Counted from the stretch's first letter, positions 36,236 through 45,028 are shown. The stretch: DNA of 64,000 bases from Chryseobacterium indologenes (GCF_001295265.1 NZ_LJOD01000003.1:248001-312000); one strand, 5' to 3'. A program made the numbers and translations. Notes: generated by a model from the letters alone, not told the origin.

Positions 36236-37189
36236 TCATCTTTTCTTGAAAAATGAATCAACAAATTCCGTACCATTGAAAAGCTGCAGGTCCTGCATTT
36301 TTTCGCCTACACCAATATACTTTACAGGGATCTGGAACTGATCTGATATTCCGATAACAACACCGCCTTTTGCTGTGCCATCCAATTTTGTAACGGCTAA
36401 GGCATTCACTTCAGTGGCTGCTGTAAACTGTTTAGCTTGCTCAAAAGCATTCTGTCCGGTAGAACCGTCAAGAACAAGCAGGATTTCATGAGGAGCATCA
36501 GGAATGACTTTCTGCATCACTCTTTTTATCTTGGAAAGTTCATTCATAAGGTTGATCTTATTATGAAGCCTTCCTGCTGTATCAATAATCACAACATCTG
36601 CATCCTGGGCAACAGCACTCTGTACTGTATCGAAAGCTACAGAAGCCGGATCAGATCCCATATTCTGTTTTACAATCGGAACTCCGACCCTTTCGCTCCA
36701 GATTGTGAGCTGGTCAACAGCAGCAGCTCTGAAGGTATCTGCCGCTCCAAGAACCACTTTTTTGCCTTCAGATTTGAACTGATGGGCAAGTTTACCAATG
36801 GTTGTTGTTTTTCCTACTCCGTTTACCCCTACCACCATAATGACATAAGGTTTTTTGGAGGTGTCTATATTTCCGGTTCCGGCATGAGGGTTTTCAAGAA
36901 GAAGCCCTGAGATCTCTTCACGAAGGATCTTATCAAGTTCGTTTACCCCAACGTATTTATCGCGGGCTACACGTTCTTCAATTCGTTCTATGATTTTAAT
37001 GGTAGTGGAGGCGCCTACATCGGATGCAATCAGTACCTCCTCCAGGTCATCCAGTACTTCATCATCTACTTTGCTTTTACCGACTACGGCCTTCGTCATT
37101 TTTTCAAAGAAGCCCTGGCTGGATTTTTCCAATCCTTTGTCAAGTGTTTCTTTTTCTTCTTTCTTGAATATATTTTTAAACCAACTCAT
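36236..37189 (-). CDS. ftsY: Signal recognition particle receptor FtsY
   Basis: This GTPase docks SRP-ribosome complexes at the membrane. The 317-residue protein has a short charged N-terminus, an N-domain helical bundle (about residues 20-95) and a G domain. The G domain shows GVNGVGKTTTIGKLA (G1), DTFRAAAVDQL, DTAGRLHNK (G3), TKLDGTAKGG (G4) and the C-terminal GVGEKMQDLQLF. The acidic A-domain of E. coli FtsY is absent, as in many Bacteroidota. It lies 9 bp downstream of a broken RidA-like gene and probably shares its promoter. Confidence 0.97.
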   Translation of the reverse strand: MSWFKNIFKKEEKETLDKGLEKSSQGFFEKMTKAVVGKSKVDDEVLDDLEEVLIASDVGASTTIKIIERIEERVARDKYVGVNELDKILREEISGLLLENPHAGTGNIDTSKKPYVIMVVGVNGVGKTTTIGKLAHQFKSEGKKVVLGAADTFRAAAVDQLTIWSERVGVPIVKQNMGSDPASVAFDTVQSAVAQDADVVIIDTAGRLHNKINLMNELSKIKRVMQKVIPDAPHEILLVLDGSTGQNAFEQAKQFTAATEVNALAVTKLDGTAKGGVVIGISDQFQIPVKYIGVGEKMQDLQLFNGTEFVDSFFKKR

Positions 37190-37198
37190 AGTTTATTC

Positions 37199-37665
37199 TT
37201 ATTTGTTTTTAACAACAGCTGTGACTTCTGTTTCTGTCAGGATTTCATCTCTGAATAGCCGGCTTACTTTCACAAGGCTGATTACCGGAGGATTCTTAGG
37301 ATTGATATATCAATCTCTGACTTTTCTGAAGTCTGGTGCTTTGGATATATCTTTAATGAAGATCCCCGGCTTTATAATATCTTTTCGTATCCCTCCGTAC
37401 TCTTTCAGAATGTTCTCTGTATTTTTGAAAACCTGTTCTGTGTGCTTTTCTACATTGTCTCCCGCCAGATTGCCTTCTGCATCCAGTGGAACCTGCCCGG
37501 ATAAAAGAATCATTCTGGAATTTCAGCAGTCTATGCTTACTGCCTGTGATACTCCTTTTATGCTGAAAACTTTTGACGAACTTTTAGATTTTGTCTGAGT
37601 CGTTGTTTTCTACTGAATGAAAATAGAGAAACCGCTGTGAACACCAGAACAAGAATCCTTTTCAT
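37199..37665 (-). pseudogene. Disrupted RidA-family (YjgF/YER057c/UK114) gene with signal peptide
   Basis: Reading the minus strand from the ATG at 37665 gives a signal-peptide-like start (MKRILVLVFTAVSLFSF), then a frame change near 37610. The next frame reads SSSKVFSIKGVSQAVSIDC, a TGA stop (37523-37525), then MILLSGQVPLDAEGNLAG through SKAPDFRKVRD. A second TGA follows (37310-37312), then YINPKNPPVISLVKVSRLFRDEIL to a TAA at 37199. Together these make a full RidA domain of usual length, broken once by a frameshift and twice by TGA. RidA proteins deaminate reactive enamines. The exported form's role is unknown. Two stops plus a shift make decay likelier than sequencing error. Confidence 0.8.
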
Positions 37666-37691
37666 AGTTTACTGATTAATAATCCGGTGAA

Positions 37692-37699
37692 CAAAGATA
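37692..37699 (-). promoter_or_regulatory. -7 promoter box for the ridA remnant and ftsY
   Basis: On the minus strand this is TATCTTTG, an exact TAnnTTTG match, 27 bp before the remnant's ATG. It lies just past the terminator of the ribosomal-protein operon, so it probably now serves ftsY. No well-spaced TTG was seen. Confidence 0.45.
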
Positions 37700-37702
37700 A
37701 CA

Positions 37703-37733
37703 AAAAAACTACCCAAAATATGAGTAGTTTTTT
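37703..37733 (-). terminator. Terminator of the rpmB-rpmG-DUF4295 operon
   Basis: A perfect 10-bp stem (AAAAAACTAC / GTAGTTTTTT) with an 11-base loop and flanking T run lies 22 bp past the DUF4295 stop. Confidence 0.77.
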
Positions 37734-37754
37734 ATATTGTAAATAAAGTGTGGA

Positions 37755-37907
37755 TTATTTTTTCAAATAACCATCCACTTCGTCTGCATTCATTACTTTT
37801 TCTTCGAAAACGTAAGCTCCTGACTTAGAAGACTTAACCATCTTCACCACTTTGGTCATTTTCTTAGACTGACCACTTTGTAGGGTTGCTACTACTTTCT
37901 TTGCCAT
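37755..37907 (-). CDS. DUF4295-family small basic protein
   Basis: This is a 50-residue ORF read directly from the minus strand (starts MAKKVVATLQSGQSKKMTKV, ends GYLKK). It is very Lys-rich at the N-terminus with an acidic middle (FEEKVMNADEVDG). It matches the small DUF4295 proteins that follow rpmB and rpmG in Bacteroidota. It probably associates with ribosomes, judging by charge and operon. It lies 20 bp after rpmG and before the operon terminator. Confidence 0.88.
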   Translation of the reverse strand: MAKKVVATLQSGQSKKMTKVVKMVKSSKSGAYVFEEKVMNADEVDGYLKK

Positions 37908-37927
37908 GGTAAATTATTATTTATAAA

Positions 37928-38110
37928 TTACTTGATTTCTTTGTGAACAGTATATTTCTTAAGAACCGGATTGTACTTTTTAAGCTCCAATCTTTCTGTT
38001 GTGTTCTTTTTGTTTTTAGTAGAAATGTATCTGGACATTCCTGCCATACCGCTTTCTTTGTGCTCTGTACATTCAAGGATTACTTGAACTCTGTTTCCTT
38101 TTTTTGCCAT
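37928..38110 (-). CDS. rpmG: 50S ribosomal protein L33
   Basis: This 60-residue basic protein starts [20 protein letters not shown] and continues with [23 protein letters not shown], the L33 pattern. Of the usual four zinc cysteines only one is present (ECTEH), so this is the zinc-independent (C-minus) type. It lies in the rpmB-rpmG-DUF4295 operon, 7 bp after rpmB. Confidence 0.96.
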   Translation of the reverse strand: MAKKGNRVQVILECTEHKESGMAGMSRYISTKNKKNTTERLELKKYNPVLKKYTVHKEIK

Positions 38111-38117
38111 GATTCAA

Positions 38118-38357
38118 TTACTTTTTAATCAATCCGTTTCTTACAGCTCTTTCTAAAGCCTCTTCGATTCCAATCTTGTTAATCACTCTCAATCCATGAG
38201 CTGATACTTTCAGTGTAACGTGCTTATCCTGCTCCGGAAGGTAAAACTTCTTCTCTAATAAGTTAATTTCAAAACGACGCTTCGTTTTGTTATTAGCGTG
38301 AGAAACGTTGTTACCAACCATTGCACGCTTTCCTGTTATTTGGCAAATTCTTGACAT
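38118..38357 (-). CDS. rpmB: 50S ribosomal protein L28
   Basis: This 79-residue protein has the L28 signature [29 protein letters not shown] and [15 protein letters not shown]. It is first in the operon with rpmG and DUF4295. The upstream region diverges from the T9SS cargo gene. Confidence 0.97.
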   Translation of the reverse strand: MSRICQITGKRAMVGNNVSHANNKTKRRFEINLLEKKFYLPEQDKHVTLKVSAHGLRVINKIGIEEALERAVRNGLIKK

Positions 38358-38562
38358 ATCTCGATGTTCTTATTTGTATAATATTTGAGAGTGCAAAATA
38401 ACGAAGAATTTTTTAGATAGACAAATCTTTTGGAAAATATTTGCAAATAACTGGCTGATTAATAATATTGAATTTTAAAATACCCGAAATTCTGAGATAT
38501 TCAGCCCAATAAGGGTGATATATTTCATGTAACCCTGCTCTGGGACGGAGAAACAAATGTTT

Positions 38563-38570
38563 TATCTTTG
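38563..38570 (+). promoter_or_regulatory. -7 promoter box before the FG-GAP repeat gene
   Basis: TATCTTTG is an exact -7 consensus match, 27 bp before the ATG at 38598. No TTG at -33 was found. Confidence 0.5.
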
Positions 38571-38597
38571 TTTTTAATTAATCTAAATAAAAATAAT

Positions 38598-40316
38598 ATG
38601 ACGAGGATTTGTATTCTTTTATTGATGCTTCCGGTAGGGGCTGTAGCTCAGAATTATGCTGAAATTCAGACGAGTATGAAGAACTTTTATTATGGATCTG
38701 CGGATGTGGCAGATATGGATAATGATGGTAAGCCGGATGTAGTAATCAACGGAGCTGTAGATACAGATGGTGATGGGCAGGCTGATGTTTCTTATAATGA
38801 AATGTATAAAAATAACGGGATATCATTGGTGCCTTACGCAAACGTTGGAAATGATGCCAACCATTTAGGAGATATTCAATTCATTGATTTTGATAATGAC
38901 GGACTGCTGGATATTATTTCTACGGGCTTAAGCTATACGGATGTCGTGAACTACAAACATTACCGGTTTAAAAATACAGGAAACGGACTGGTGAAAGAAA
39001 CCGTACTTCCCGGGAAAATCTACGGTTCTATGGAAGTCATTGATTTTGATCATGACGGTAAACAGGATTATTTGATCAACGGAACGCAATATGTGGAAGG
39101 AACCGGATTTATCAACGAGCTGGATTACTACCGGAATACGGGAACCGGTTTTGAACTGACAAAAGGCTGGATGGAAGGAACACAAAACGGCAGCTTTAAA
39201 ATGGTTGACCTGAATAACGACAATCTTCTGGATCTTGTCATTTTAGGAACGAATACGGGTAGTGCTCCATTATTTAAAGTCTATTTAAATGAAGGCGGAA
39301 TCCTGGAACTTTCCCAGGATTTCAATGCGCTGTCCAGTGGGAAGCTTGATTTTGCCGATTTCAATGCAGACGGTTATCAGGACATAATAGTTTCCGGAAC
39401 TGATCAGAATGATGCTCCTTATTTTGCCGTTCTGATGAATGACGGAACAGGATATCTTACTGAACAATTGATCAATACGCCGGAAATTGCAGATGCATCC
39501 ATAAGCGTTGGTGATCTCAACAATGACGGTTATTATGATTTTATCATTTCAGGAAATGATGAAGATACCAATGCTGTTGTTAAAACTTTTTTATTCAATC
39601 CTTCCAACCAGGGATTTATTGAAAATATACCTACAGGTTTGCACTATTTAGGAGGTACAGGTTTTATTAATCTACTTGACTTTGACAATGACAACCGTCT
39701 GGATGTTTTATTGGCCGGATTTGATTGGGCAGATTCGGGCTATCCTTCACTTACTAAAATCTTCAGAAGCACTTCTCCGGAAGTGAACCAGAAACCTACA
39801 CCTCCTGCAAACCTTAATCTTACAAAAAACGGCAACCGTTTTCATTTTTCATGGAACGGAGCAACAGATGATAAAACTCCTGTAAATGCATTGCGGTATG
39901 AAATTAAAGTAGGCTCTGCACCGGGAACCTCAGATGTTGCTAAATATACTGTAACAACACCTTCCTGGTTTCTGGATCTTGACCCTTCTGTTCAGGATGT
40001 CTACTGGAGTGTACGGTCTATTGATGCTTCAAAAGCATATTCAGATCCTTCGGTTCAGGGAACACTAACGCTGGCGACCCGGGAAGTGAAAACCGGAAAT
40101 CAGATTTCTGTTTATCCTAATCCGGCATCAGATAAGGTATTCATCAGGGGAGAAAAAGTTTCAGAGATTGGAATGTATTCAATAGATGGAAAAAAACTGA
40201 ATATTACTCTGGAACAGGACCAGACCATTAATATTTCACATCTTCCGAAAGGTACTTATCTTTTACAGTTGAAAATTAAAAACGAGATAACCACTCAGAA
40301 ACTTATTATTAAGTAA
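38598..40316 (+). CDS. Secreted FG-GAP/VCBS-repeat protein with T9SS type A sorting domain
   Basis: This 572-residue secreted protein has a signal peptide (ICILLLMLPVGAVAQ). At least six FG-GAP/VCBS-like repeats follow, with calcium-binding DxDxDGxxD loops (DMDNDGKPDVV, DFDNDGLLDII, DFDHDGKQDYL, DLNNDNLLDLV, DFNADGYQDII, DLNNDGYYDFI), forming a beta-propeller over about residues 20-400. A fibronectin-like domain lies at about 410-495. The C-terminal T9SS sorting domain (about 500-572) shows VYPNPASDKVFI, GMYSIDGKKL and LPKGTYLLQLK. It should be exported by T9SS and attached to or released from the surface. The ATG at 38598 is chosen because the signal peptide starts there. Confidence 0.93.
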   Translation: MTRICILLLMLPVGAVAQNYAEIQTSMKNFYYGSADVADMDNDGKPDVVINGAVDTDGDGQADVSYNEMYKNNGISLVPYANVGNDANHLGDIQFIDFDNDGLLDIISTGLSYTDVVNYKHYRFKNTGNGLVKETVLPGKIYGSMEVIDFDHDGKQDYLINGTQYVEGTGFINELDYYRNTGTGFELTKGWMEGTQNGSFKMVDLNNDNLLDLVILGTNTGSAPLFKVYLNEGGILELSQDFNALSSGKLDFADFNADGYQDIIVSGTDQNDAPYFAVLMNDGTGYLTEQLINTPEIADASISVGDLNNDGYYDFIISGNDEDTNAVVKTFLFNPSNQGFIENIPTGLHYLGGTGFINLLDFDNDNRLDVLLAGFDWADSGYPSLTKIFRSTSPEVNQKPTPPANLNLTKNGNRFHFSWNGATDDKTPVNALRYEIKVGSAPGTSDVAKYTVTTPSWFLDLDPSVQDVYWSVRSIDASKAYSDPSVQGTLTLATREVKTGNQISVYPNPASDKVFIRGEKVSEIGMYSIDGKKLNITLEQDQTINISHLPKGTYLLQLKIKNEITTQKLIIK

Positions 40317-40336
40317 CCTAAATCATTCTATCATGA

Positions 40337-40366
40337 GAAAAGCCAGACGTCCAGCTGGCTTTTCTT
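40337..40366 (+). terminator. Terminator after the FG-GAP repeat gene
   Basis: A 10-bp stem (GAAAAGCCAG / CTGGCTTTTC) with an 8-base loop is followed by TT. It begins 21 bp after the stop codon. Confidence 0.75.
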
Positions 40367-40520
40367 ATAAACTGCTTTCCTACAGATCACACTGATTTCG
40401 CAGATTTTTCTTTGAATGCTCAATACTGTAAGAATATTTTATAGGCTGTATAAAAAGGGGTAAGATTTATCTCCGATAAAATTTTTATATCGCTGAATAC
40501 ATAAAAATCGTAGATTTTTA

Positions 40521-40590
40521 TTCTTATATGAACTTTTATACGCAAAGCATTTATATATCTAAAGTGTCAAAATCTTTTGTGGCTTAAGAA
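40521..40590 (+). repeat. Degenerate dispersed intergenic repeat, copy 2
   Basis: TTCTTATATGAACTTTTATACGC with CAAAGCATTTATATATCTAAAGTG and TCTTTTGTGGCTTAA matches, in order, the elements at 2117-2205 and (inverted) 56445-56502. Confidence 0.45.
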
Positions 40591-40746
40591 ATTCTCTCAG
40601 AATACACCAATTACTGATGTCATAAACAGCTGAAAATTTTGGTTTTCGTATGCCTTAAAAGCATTATAACGGTTCAAACCCTTGTGTCTATAGCATTTTC
40701 CAGAATTTTTCTGAGCTATTAAAGTATAGATTCTAAGTGTTTAAAA

Positions 40747-42381
40747 TTAAGCTTTCTTCGTTCTGTTTCTAAACTTTTCAATCAGGAAATAGAATAATAA
40801 AAAACCTAAGGCAAAGATGGAGAATCTTGAAAGCAGATCTCCGGCTCTGGTATAGAACGTCATGGTATCATACAGGTTGACTTTGGCAAATAAGGTGGTC
40901 TGATCTCCATAAAAAGTATCGGCAGTCACTTCACCTCTCGCATCAATATGGGCAGAAATACCACTGTTGGCAGCACGGGCAATTTCCCTTCTTGTCTCAA
41001 TGGCTCTAAGTCTGGCGTAGGAGAGAAGCTGTTTGTGTCCTTCAGTAACGCCCCACCATGAGTCGTTGGTCATGATGCCCAGGAAATTGGCTCCTTTTTT
41101 TACATAATCAGTTGTAAATTCGCCATAGATGCTTTCGTAGCAGATAATAGGGGCCATTCTTCCTTTATTGTAAGGATTGGTGAAGGCCATTCTTTCTTTA
41201 TCGGTACCGAGAGAGGCAACAGTTCCGCCAAGATTAAGCATGGCATCTCCTAAAAGCGGCTTTAAAACACTCATATAAGGGAAGATTTCAACTCCGGGAA
41301 CCAGTTTCCCTTTATGGTAGACCTGAATTTTCTGCTGTGGAGCAAGTTGTACTGCTGTATTGTAACTTTCCACCCATAAGCCCTGATTGATCTGGTAGGC
41401 TTCTTTCGGAATGTTTTCTTTTTCAGAATAAAAGCGGTGCGATGAAATCCCGGTAGCAAAAACAGCACCTGGATGTAAAGCTAAAAATCCTTTAAGATTA
41501 TTTAAAAGCAGGCTCTTTTCAAAAGCCGTCTCAGAGATAGATCCTCTTCCCGGAAGGGCTGTTTCCGGAGCGATATAATAATCAATCTTTCCTTTCGAAT
41601 TATTTTCAGCTAAGGTCAGCAGGTCATTCTGGATCGTAATACTGTCCTTTGAATATTTTTCAGCATAAGGATCGAGGTCAGGCTGCAGCATTAAAACATT
41701 CACCTGCCCTGATGGTTTCTCATCAAAGCTTCTGTATTTCATCAGGGAAATAATCATCGGAAGAATGATTAATCCCGCTAGAATGGAAGAATTTTTGATG
41801 AGATCCTTTCTCTTTCTTCCTGCTTCCCAGGTTCTTAGAGTATAGAAAACCAGCACATTGATCAGGAGTATCCAGAAGCTTCCGCCTGTTGCTCCCAATG
41901 TATCATACCATTGAATCAGCTTTGGGTATTCGGCAAAAACGTTTCCTAAATTCAGCCATGGCCAGGTAAGCTCCCAGTTCAGATGGAATTTTTCAAAACT
42001 CATCCATATAGCAATCAGAAACCCTAATCCCCAATAGGTTCCCTGTGCATTTTTATACCAGTGATAGCATTGAAATACCAGTGAATATAAAAATGAATTG
42101 ACGAGAACCGGAAATAAAACGGCCATCAGCGAGTGGCTTCCGTCAGGATTCTTTGATCCGTACAGCCAGCCGGTGGTTACCACATTCCAGATCACAAAAC
42201 ATAAATAGGAAAGCCCGAAGACCATCCAGCTTTTTCTTTTGTAAGAAGAGAATTTGGAAATTCCGTGTTCCATCATCAGGAGAGGAACAAGGGCAAAAAA
42301 TATAAAAAACGGAACACCGTAAGTCGGCCACGAAACGGAAAGGAGCATCGCTGAAATGAGCGTAAGTAGAACGTATTTCAT
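40747..42381 (-). CDS. lnt: Apolipoprotein N-acyltransferase
   Basis: Adds the third acyl chain to bacterial lipoproteins in the inner membrane. This 544-residue protein has about six N-terminal hydrophobic segments, a periplasmic nitrilase domain (about residues 225-500) and a final transmembrane helix with a basic tail. The catalytic triad is visible: Glu in YIAPETALPG, Lys in YHKGKLVPGVEIFPY, and Cys in PIICYESIYGEF. The many lipoproteins in this window are its likely clients. Transcribed alone; diverges from the VanZ-like gene. Confidence 0.95.
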   Translation of the reverse strand: MKYVLLTLISAMLLSVSWPTYGVPFFIFFALVPLLMMEHGISKFSSYKRKSWMVFGLSYLCFVIWNVVTTGWLYGSKNPDGSHSLMAVLFPVLVNSFLYSLVFQCYHWYKNAQGTYWGLGFLIAIWMSFEKFHLNWELTWPWLNLGNVFAEYPKLIQWYDTLGATGGSFWILLINVLVFYTLRTWEAGRKRKDLIKNSSILAGLIILPMIISLMKYRSFDEKPSGQVNVLMLQPDLDPYAEKYSKDSITIQNDLLTLAENNSKGKIDYYIAPETALPGRGSISETAFEKSLLLNNLKGFLALHPGAVFATGISSHRFYSEKENIPKEAYQINQGLWVESYNTAVQLAPQQKIQVYHKGKLVPGVEIFPYMSVLKPLLGDAMLNLGGTVASLGTDKERMAFTNPYNKGRMAPIICYESIYGEFTTDYVKKGANFLGIMTNDSWWGVTEGHKQLLSYARLRAIETRREIARAANSGISAHIDARGEVTADTFYGDQTTLFAKVNLYDTMTFYTRAGDLLSRFSIFALGFLLFYFLIEKFRNRTKKA

Positions 42382-42436
42382 TAAATTAATTTAACACACA
42401 AATTTAATGTTTTTGAAATGAATAAATTTGCAACAG

Positions 42437-42859
42437 ATGTTAAAGAAATTATATAAAATTGTAATCATTCCCTACATTCTTGTACTGCTGTATCTCATGT
42501 TCCTGGGAATGGGCAGGTTTCAGTATGAGGATAACCAGATCCGGATAGAACCTGTTTTTTCTACATTATGGTTTATTCAGGATAATATTGTATGGACCAA
42601 TACGGTGATGATTGTTTTAGGAAATATAATCATGTTTATTCCTTTTGGCTTTCTGGGGTGGATTTTTCCCAACCTGATAAATCTGAAACCATTGTTATAT
42701 ACCTTTGTCTCTTCTATTGTGATTGTAGAAGCCATGCAGTATTTTACCAGAATGGGTATCTTTGAGGTAGATGATATCATGCTGAATACATTCGGGGTTT
42801 TTCTTGGATGGCTGCTCCGCCGTTTCTTAGAACGGAAGTTTAGCCGTTTAGTTCTTTAG
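42437..42859 (+). CDS. VanZ-like family membrane protein
   Basis: This 140-residue protein has four transmembrane segments and the VanZ-like pattern NIIMFIPFGFLGWIFP, IVEAMQYFTRMGIFEVDDIMLNTFGVFLGW. VanZ relatives are linked to glycopeptide tolerance in Gram-positives, but the family is broad and its role here is unknown. The longest frame begins at a TTG (42428). I chose the ATG at 42437. Its 3' end overlaps the convergent proC gene by 20 bp. Confidence 0.9.
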   Translation: MLKKLYKIVIIPYILVLLYLMFLGMGRFQYEDNQIRIEPVFSTLWFIQDNIVWTNTVMIVLGNIIMFIPFGFLGWIFPNLINLKPLLYTFVSSIVIVEAMQYFTRMGIFEVDDIMLNTFGVFLGWLLRRFLERKFSRLVL

Positions 42860-43643
42860 CCCGTTTCTCAGCATTTAAAATTCCGCTTTTTAAGATCTCT
42901 TTAAAATTGTTTTCCTCAAATGTTCTGAGAGCAGCTTCTGTGGTACCGCCTTTGGATGCAACATCTTTGATCAGTTCCTCCAGACTTTTTTCTGAATTGT
43001 TGATCAGATGGTAGGCTCCAAGCATCGTCTGCTTCACAAAAAGTTTGGAAAGGTTTTCATCAATACCCATTTCAACACCGGCTTTAATCATGGCATCGAT
43101 GATGTAATAAAAATAGGCAGGGCCGCTACCGGAAAGGGCTGTAACACCGTTCAGCAGGTCTTCGTTTTCCAGGTAAACAGATCTTCCGGTGCTGTTCAGC
43201 AGTCTTTCTATGCTGATCAGCTGGCTGAAAGAAATGCCTTCTGCAGCAGTATATCCCGTAATACCCATTCCCAGAAGGGTAGGAGAGTTAGGCATAGCTC
43301 TTACCACCAGACGATGGTTCAGCAGATTCTGAATTTTTTCAATGGTAATTCCGGCCATGATGGAAAGAACCATTTGATTCTCTTTTAATGAAAACCGGAT
43401 ATTTTCTGTGGTATATTGAAAATCCTGAGGTTTTACGGCAATAATAACAAGATCGGCATCCAGCTCTTCAGTTTCATCAAAGGTGGAAATTTGCGATTTT
43501 GGAAATTCTTCAGCTATTTTCGGAATTTTGGACTGGCTTCTTGTAATCAGATGGAGATTTTCAGGCTTGATAAGCTCATATTTCAAAAAAGATTTTGAAA
43601 AGGAAAGTCCCATATTGCCGGCGCCCAGAATTGCTATTTTCAT
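42840..43643 (-). CDS. proC: Pyrroline-5-carboxylate reductase
   Basis: Reduces pyrroline-5-carboxylate to proline with NAD(P)H. The 267-residue protein begins with a Rossmann motif (IAILGAGNMGLSFS) and continues with VIIAVKPQDF and VVRAMPNSPTLLGMGITGYT. The signature region GVTALSGSGPAYFYYIIDAM is followed by VASKGGTTEAALRTFEE. Length and motifs are typical. It overlaps the convergent VanZ-like gene at the 3' ends. Confidence 0.96.
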   Translation of the reverse strand: MKIAILGAGNMGLSFSKSFLKYELIKPENLHLITRSQSKIPKIAEEFPKSQISTFDETEELDADLVIIAVKPQDFQYTTENIRFSLKENQMVLSIMAGITIEKIQNLLNHRLVVRAMPNSPTLLGMGITGYTAAEGISFSQLISIERLLNSTGRSVYLENEDLLNGVTALSGSGPAYFYYIIDAMIKAGVEMGIDENLSKLFVKQTMLGAYHLINNSEKSLEELIKDVASKGGTTEAALRTFEENNFKEILKSGILNAEKRAKELNG

Positions 43644-43824
43644 ATACTGTGTTATTTTTTTAACGAAAATAATATTTTTTCATCATAAGCCGGAGATAAA
43701 TAAGAAAATGTGCCTCTTTTTACCTTATGTAGTACTTTGTTAAGTTTATGCCTTTGTTTATCTTATTTATGGAGTATATAAGTATTCTTTGTGTACCCTT
43801 GAAATATTTCAATCCAATTTCTGA

Positions 43825-43854
43825 CAAAAAAAGTCCGGAATTGTACCGGACTTT
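43825..43854 (-). terminator. Terminator of the TonB-DUF4876-DUF6850-peroxidase operon
   Basis: A perfect 9-bp stem (AAAGTCCGG / CCGGACTTT) with a 7-base loop is followed on the minus strand by a T run. It lies 22 bp past the peroxidase stop. Confidence 0.78.
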
Positions 43855-43876
43855 CTTCAATTATATTCGTTTAAAA

Positions 43877-45025
43877 CTATTCCACAGGAAATTCCGGTCT
43901 TCTCATTTTGAATTTTGTTCCGGAAAGGGATTCAAGGAAAGCAACGAGAGCCTTTTTTTCCTGAGGGGTTAATTTTAAAGGTTTCAGTAAAGGATCGGCT
44001 GAAGGGTAATTCGGGTCCAGCTGTTTCTTTTCAGGAGTAGGGTCCATCATATGCATTCCGCTGTCATAGATGTTTACAATACCTTCCAGATCCCCGAACA
44101 GACCGTTGTGCATCCACGGCTGGGTAAGCAGAAGGTCTCTCAGCTGAGGGGTTTTAAATTTACCGATGTCTTCAGGTTTTTTAGTCACATTATACAGCCC
44201 CAGATCTTCGTATTTTCTTTTGTAATACGTCAGTCCGATATTGTGGAACGATTCGTCGGTAAGATACTGTCCGTTGTGGCAGTTCATGCATCTTGCTTTA
44301 GTCCGAAAAACATGCATCCCATAGATTTCTTCATCGGTTAACGCATTATGTTTGCCTTCCAGGAATCTATCGAAACGGCTCGGTTGGCTTTTGATGGTTT
44401 TCTGGAAATCAGCAATGGCTTTCACAATCCTGTCATACGTTACTTTATCATCACCATAAGCATTTTTGAATAGCTGGGTATAGCCTTTTATGGTCTGGAT
44501 CTTGGCAGGCAGGGTTTTTACATCCATGGCCATTTCGTGATGGGCACCAAGAGGTCCTGAAGCCTGCTCTTCAAGGGTTTTGGCTCTTCCGTCCCAGAAA
44601 AATGACTGTCTTTCCGCAATGTTAAAGAGTGACATAGTATTTCTGTTGCCCAGAAGATGATTATTTCCCAGAGCGACACGTCTGCGGTCTGACCAGCCCA
44701 TTTCCGGGTCGTGGCAGGAGCTGCATGAAATCTGGTTGGATTGGGAAAGTTTAGGATCAAAGAACAGCATTTTTCCTAAAATGATATTTGGCTTATCCTG
44801 CTCTGTAAAATAAGCGGAATCAAATTGAATAGGCGCAAATTCTTTCCATTTTACCCCGTAATCGATGGTGGGTTTCGGCCATTCTGAAATTGCTTTTTTA
44901 TAGCTTTTTACAATATCTTCAATGGTCGGGTCCTGAACTTCCATCAGGTCCTGACCTACTTTCGGGGTAAAGCTTAATAAAATAAATATAACGATACCTA
45001 AAGCTCCGAATATTCCTTTTCTCAT
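43877..45025 (-). CDS. Di-haem cytochrome c peroxidase (MauG/CcpA family)
   Basis: This 382-residue exported protein has a hydrophobic N-terminal signal or anchor (residues 4-20). Two c-type haem sites are CSSCH (Cys101, Cys104, His105) and CMNCH (Cys246, Cys249, His250), the two-domain layout of bacterial cytochrome c peroxidases. Characteristic segments are LGKMLFFDPKLSQSNQISCSSCH, GWSDRR and FKTPQLRDLLLTQPWMHNGLFGDLEGIV. It acts in the periplasm, reducing H2O2 or oxidising a partner. Last gene of a four-gene unit, 3 bp after the DUF6850-like gene. Confidence 0.93.
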   Translation of the reverse strand: MRKGIFGALGIVIFILLSFTPKVGQDLMEVQDPTIEDIVKSYKKAISEWPKPTIDYGVKWKEFAPIQFDSAYFTEQDKPNIILGKMLFFDPKLSQSNQISCSSCHDPEMGWSDRRRVALGNNHLLGNRNTMSLFNIAERQSFFWDGRAKTLEEQASGPLGAHHEMAMDVKTLPAKIQTIKGYTQLFKNAYGDDKVTYDRIVKAIADFQKTIKSQPSRFDRFLEGKHNALTDEEIYGMHVFRTKARCMNCHNGQYLTDESFHNIGLTYYKRKYEDLGLYNVTKKPEDIGKFKTPQLRDLLLTQPWMHNGLFGDLEGIVNIYDSGMHMMDPTPEKKQLDPNYPSADPLLKPLKLTPQEKKALVAFLESLSGTKFKMRRPEFPVE

Positions 45026-45028
45026 GTG

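Larger units (their letters stand above)
40317..40746. other. Convergent intergenic region with terminator and repeat remnants
   Basis: This 430-bp non-coding region lies between the FG-GAP gene and lnt. It holds a terminator near its left end, a CAGATCACACTGATTTCGCAGA stretch near 40385 that resembles repeat debris, and a copy of the dispersed repeat at 40521-40590. No ORF was supported. Confidence 0.6.

Noticed and set aside
37310..37525. The two in-frame TGA codons in the RidA remnant as selenocysteine or recoded codons
   Set aside because: A frameshift is also present, no selenocysteine element is seen, and all other genes in the window use normal codons.
36990..37598. A 202-codon plus-strand frame covering the ftsY start and the ridA remnant
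   Set aside because: It is Ser-rich antisense of ftsY. The minus strand clearly carries RidA motifs in the non-ftsY part.
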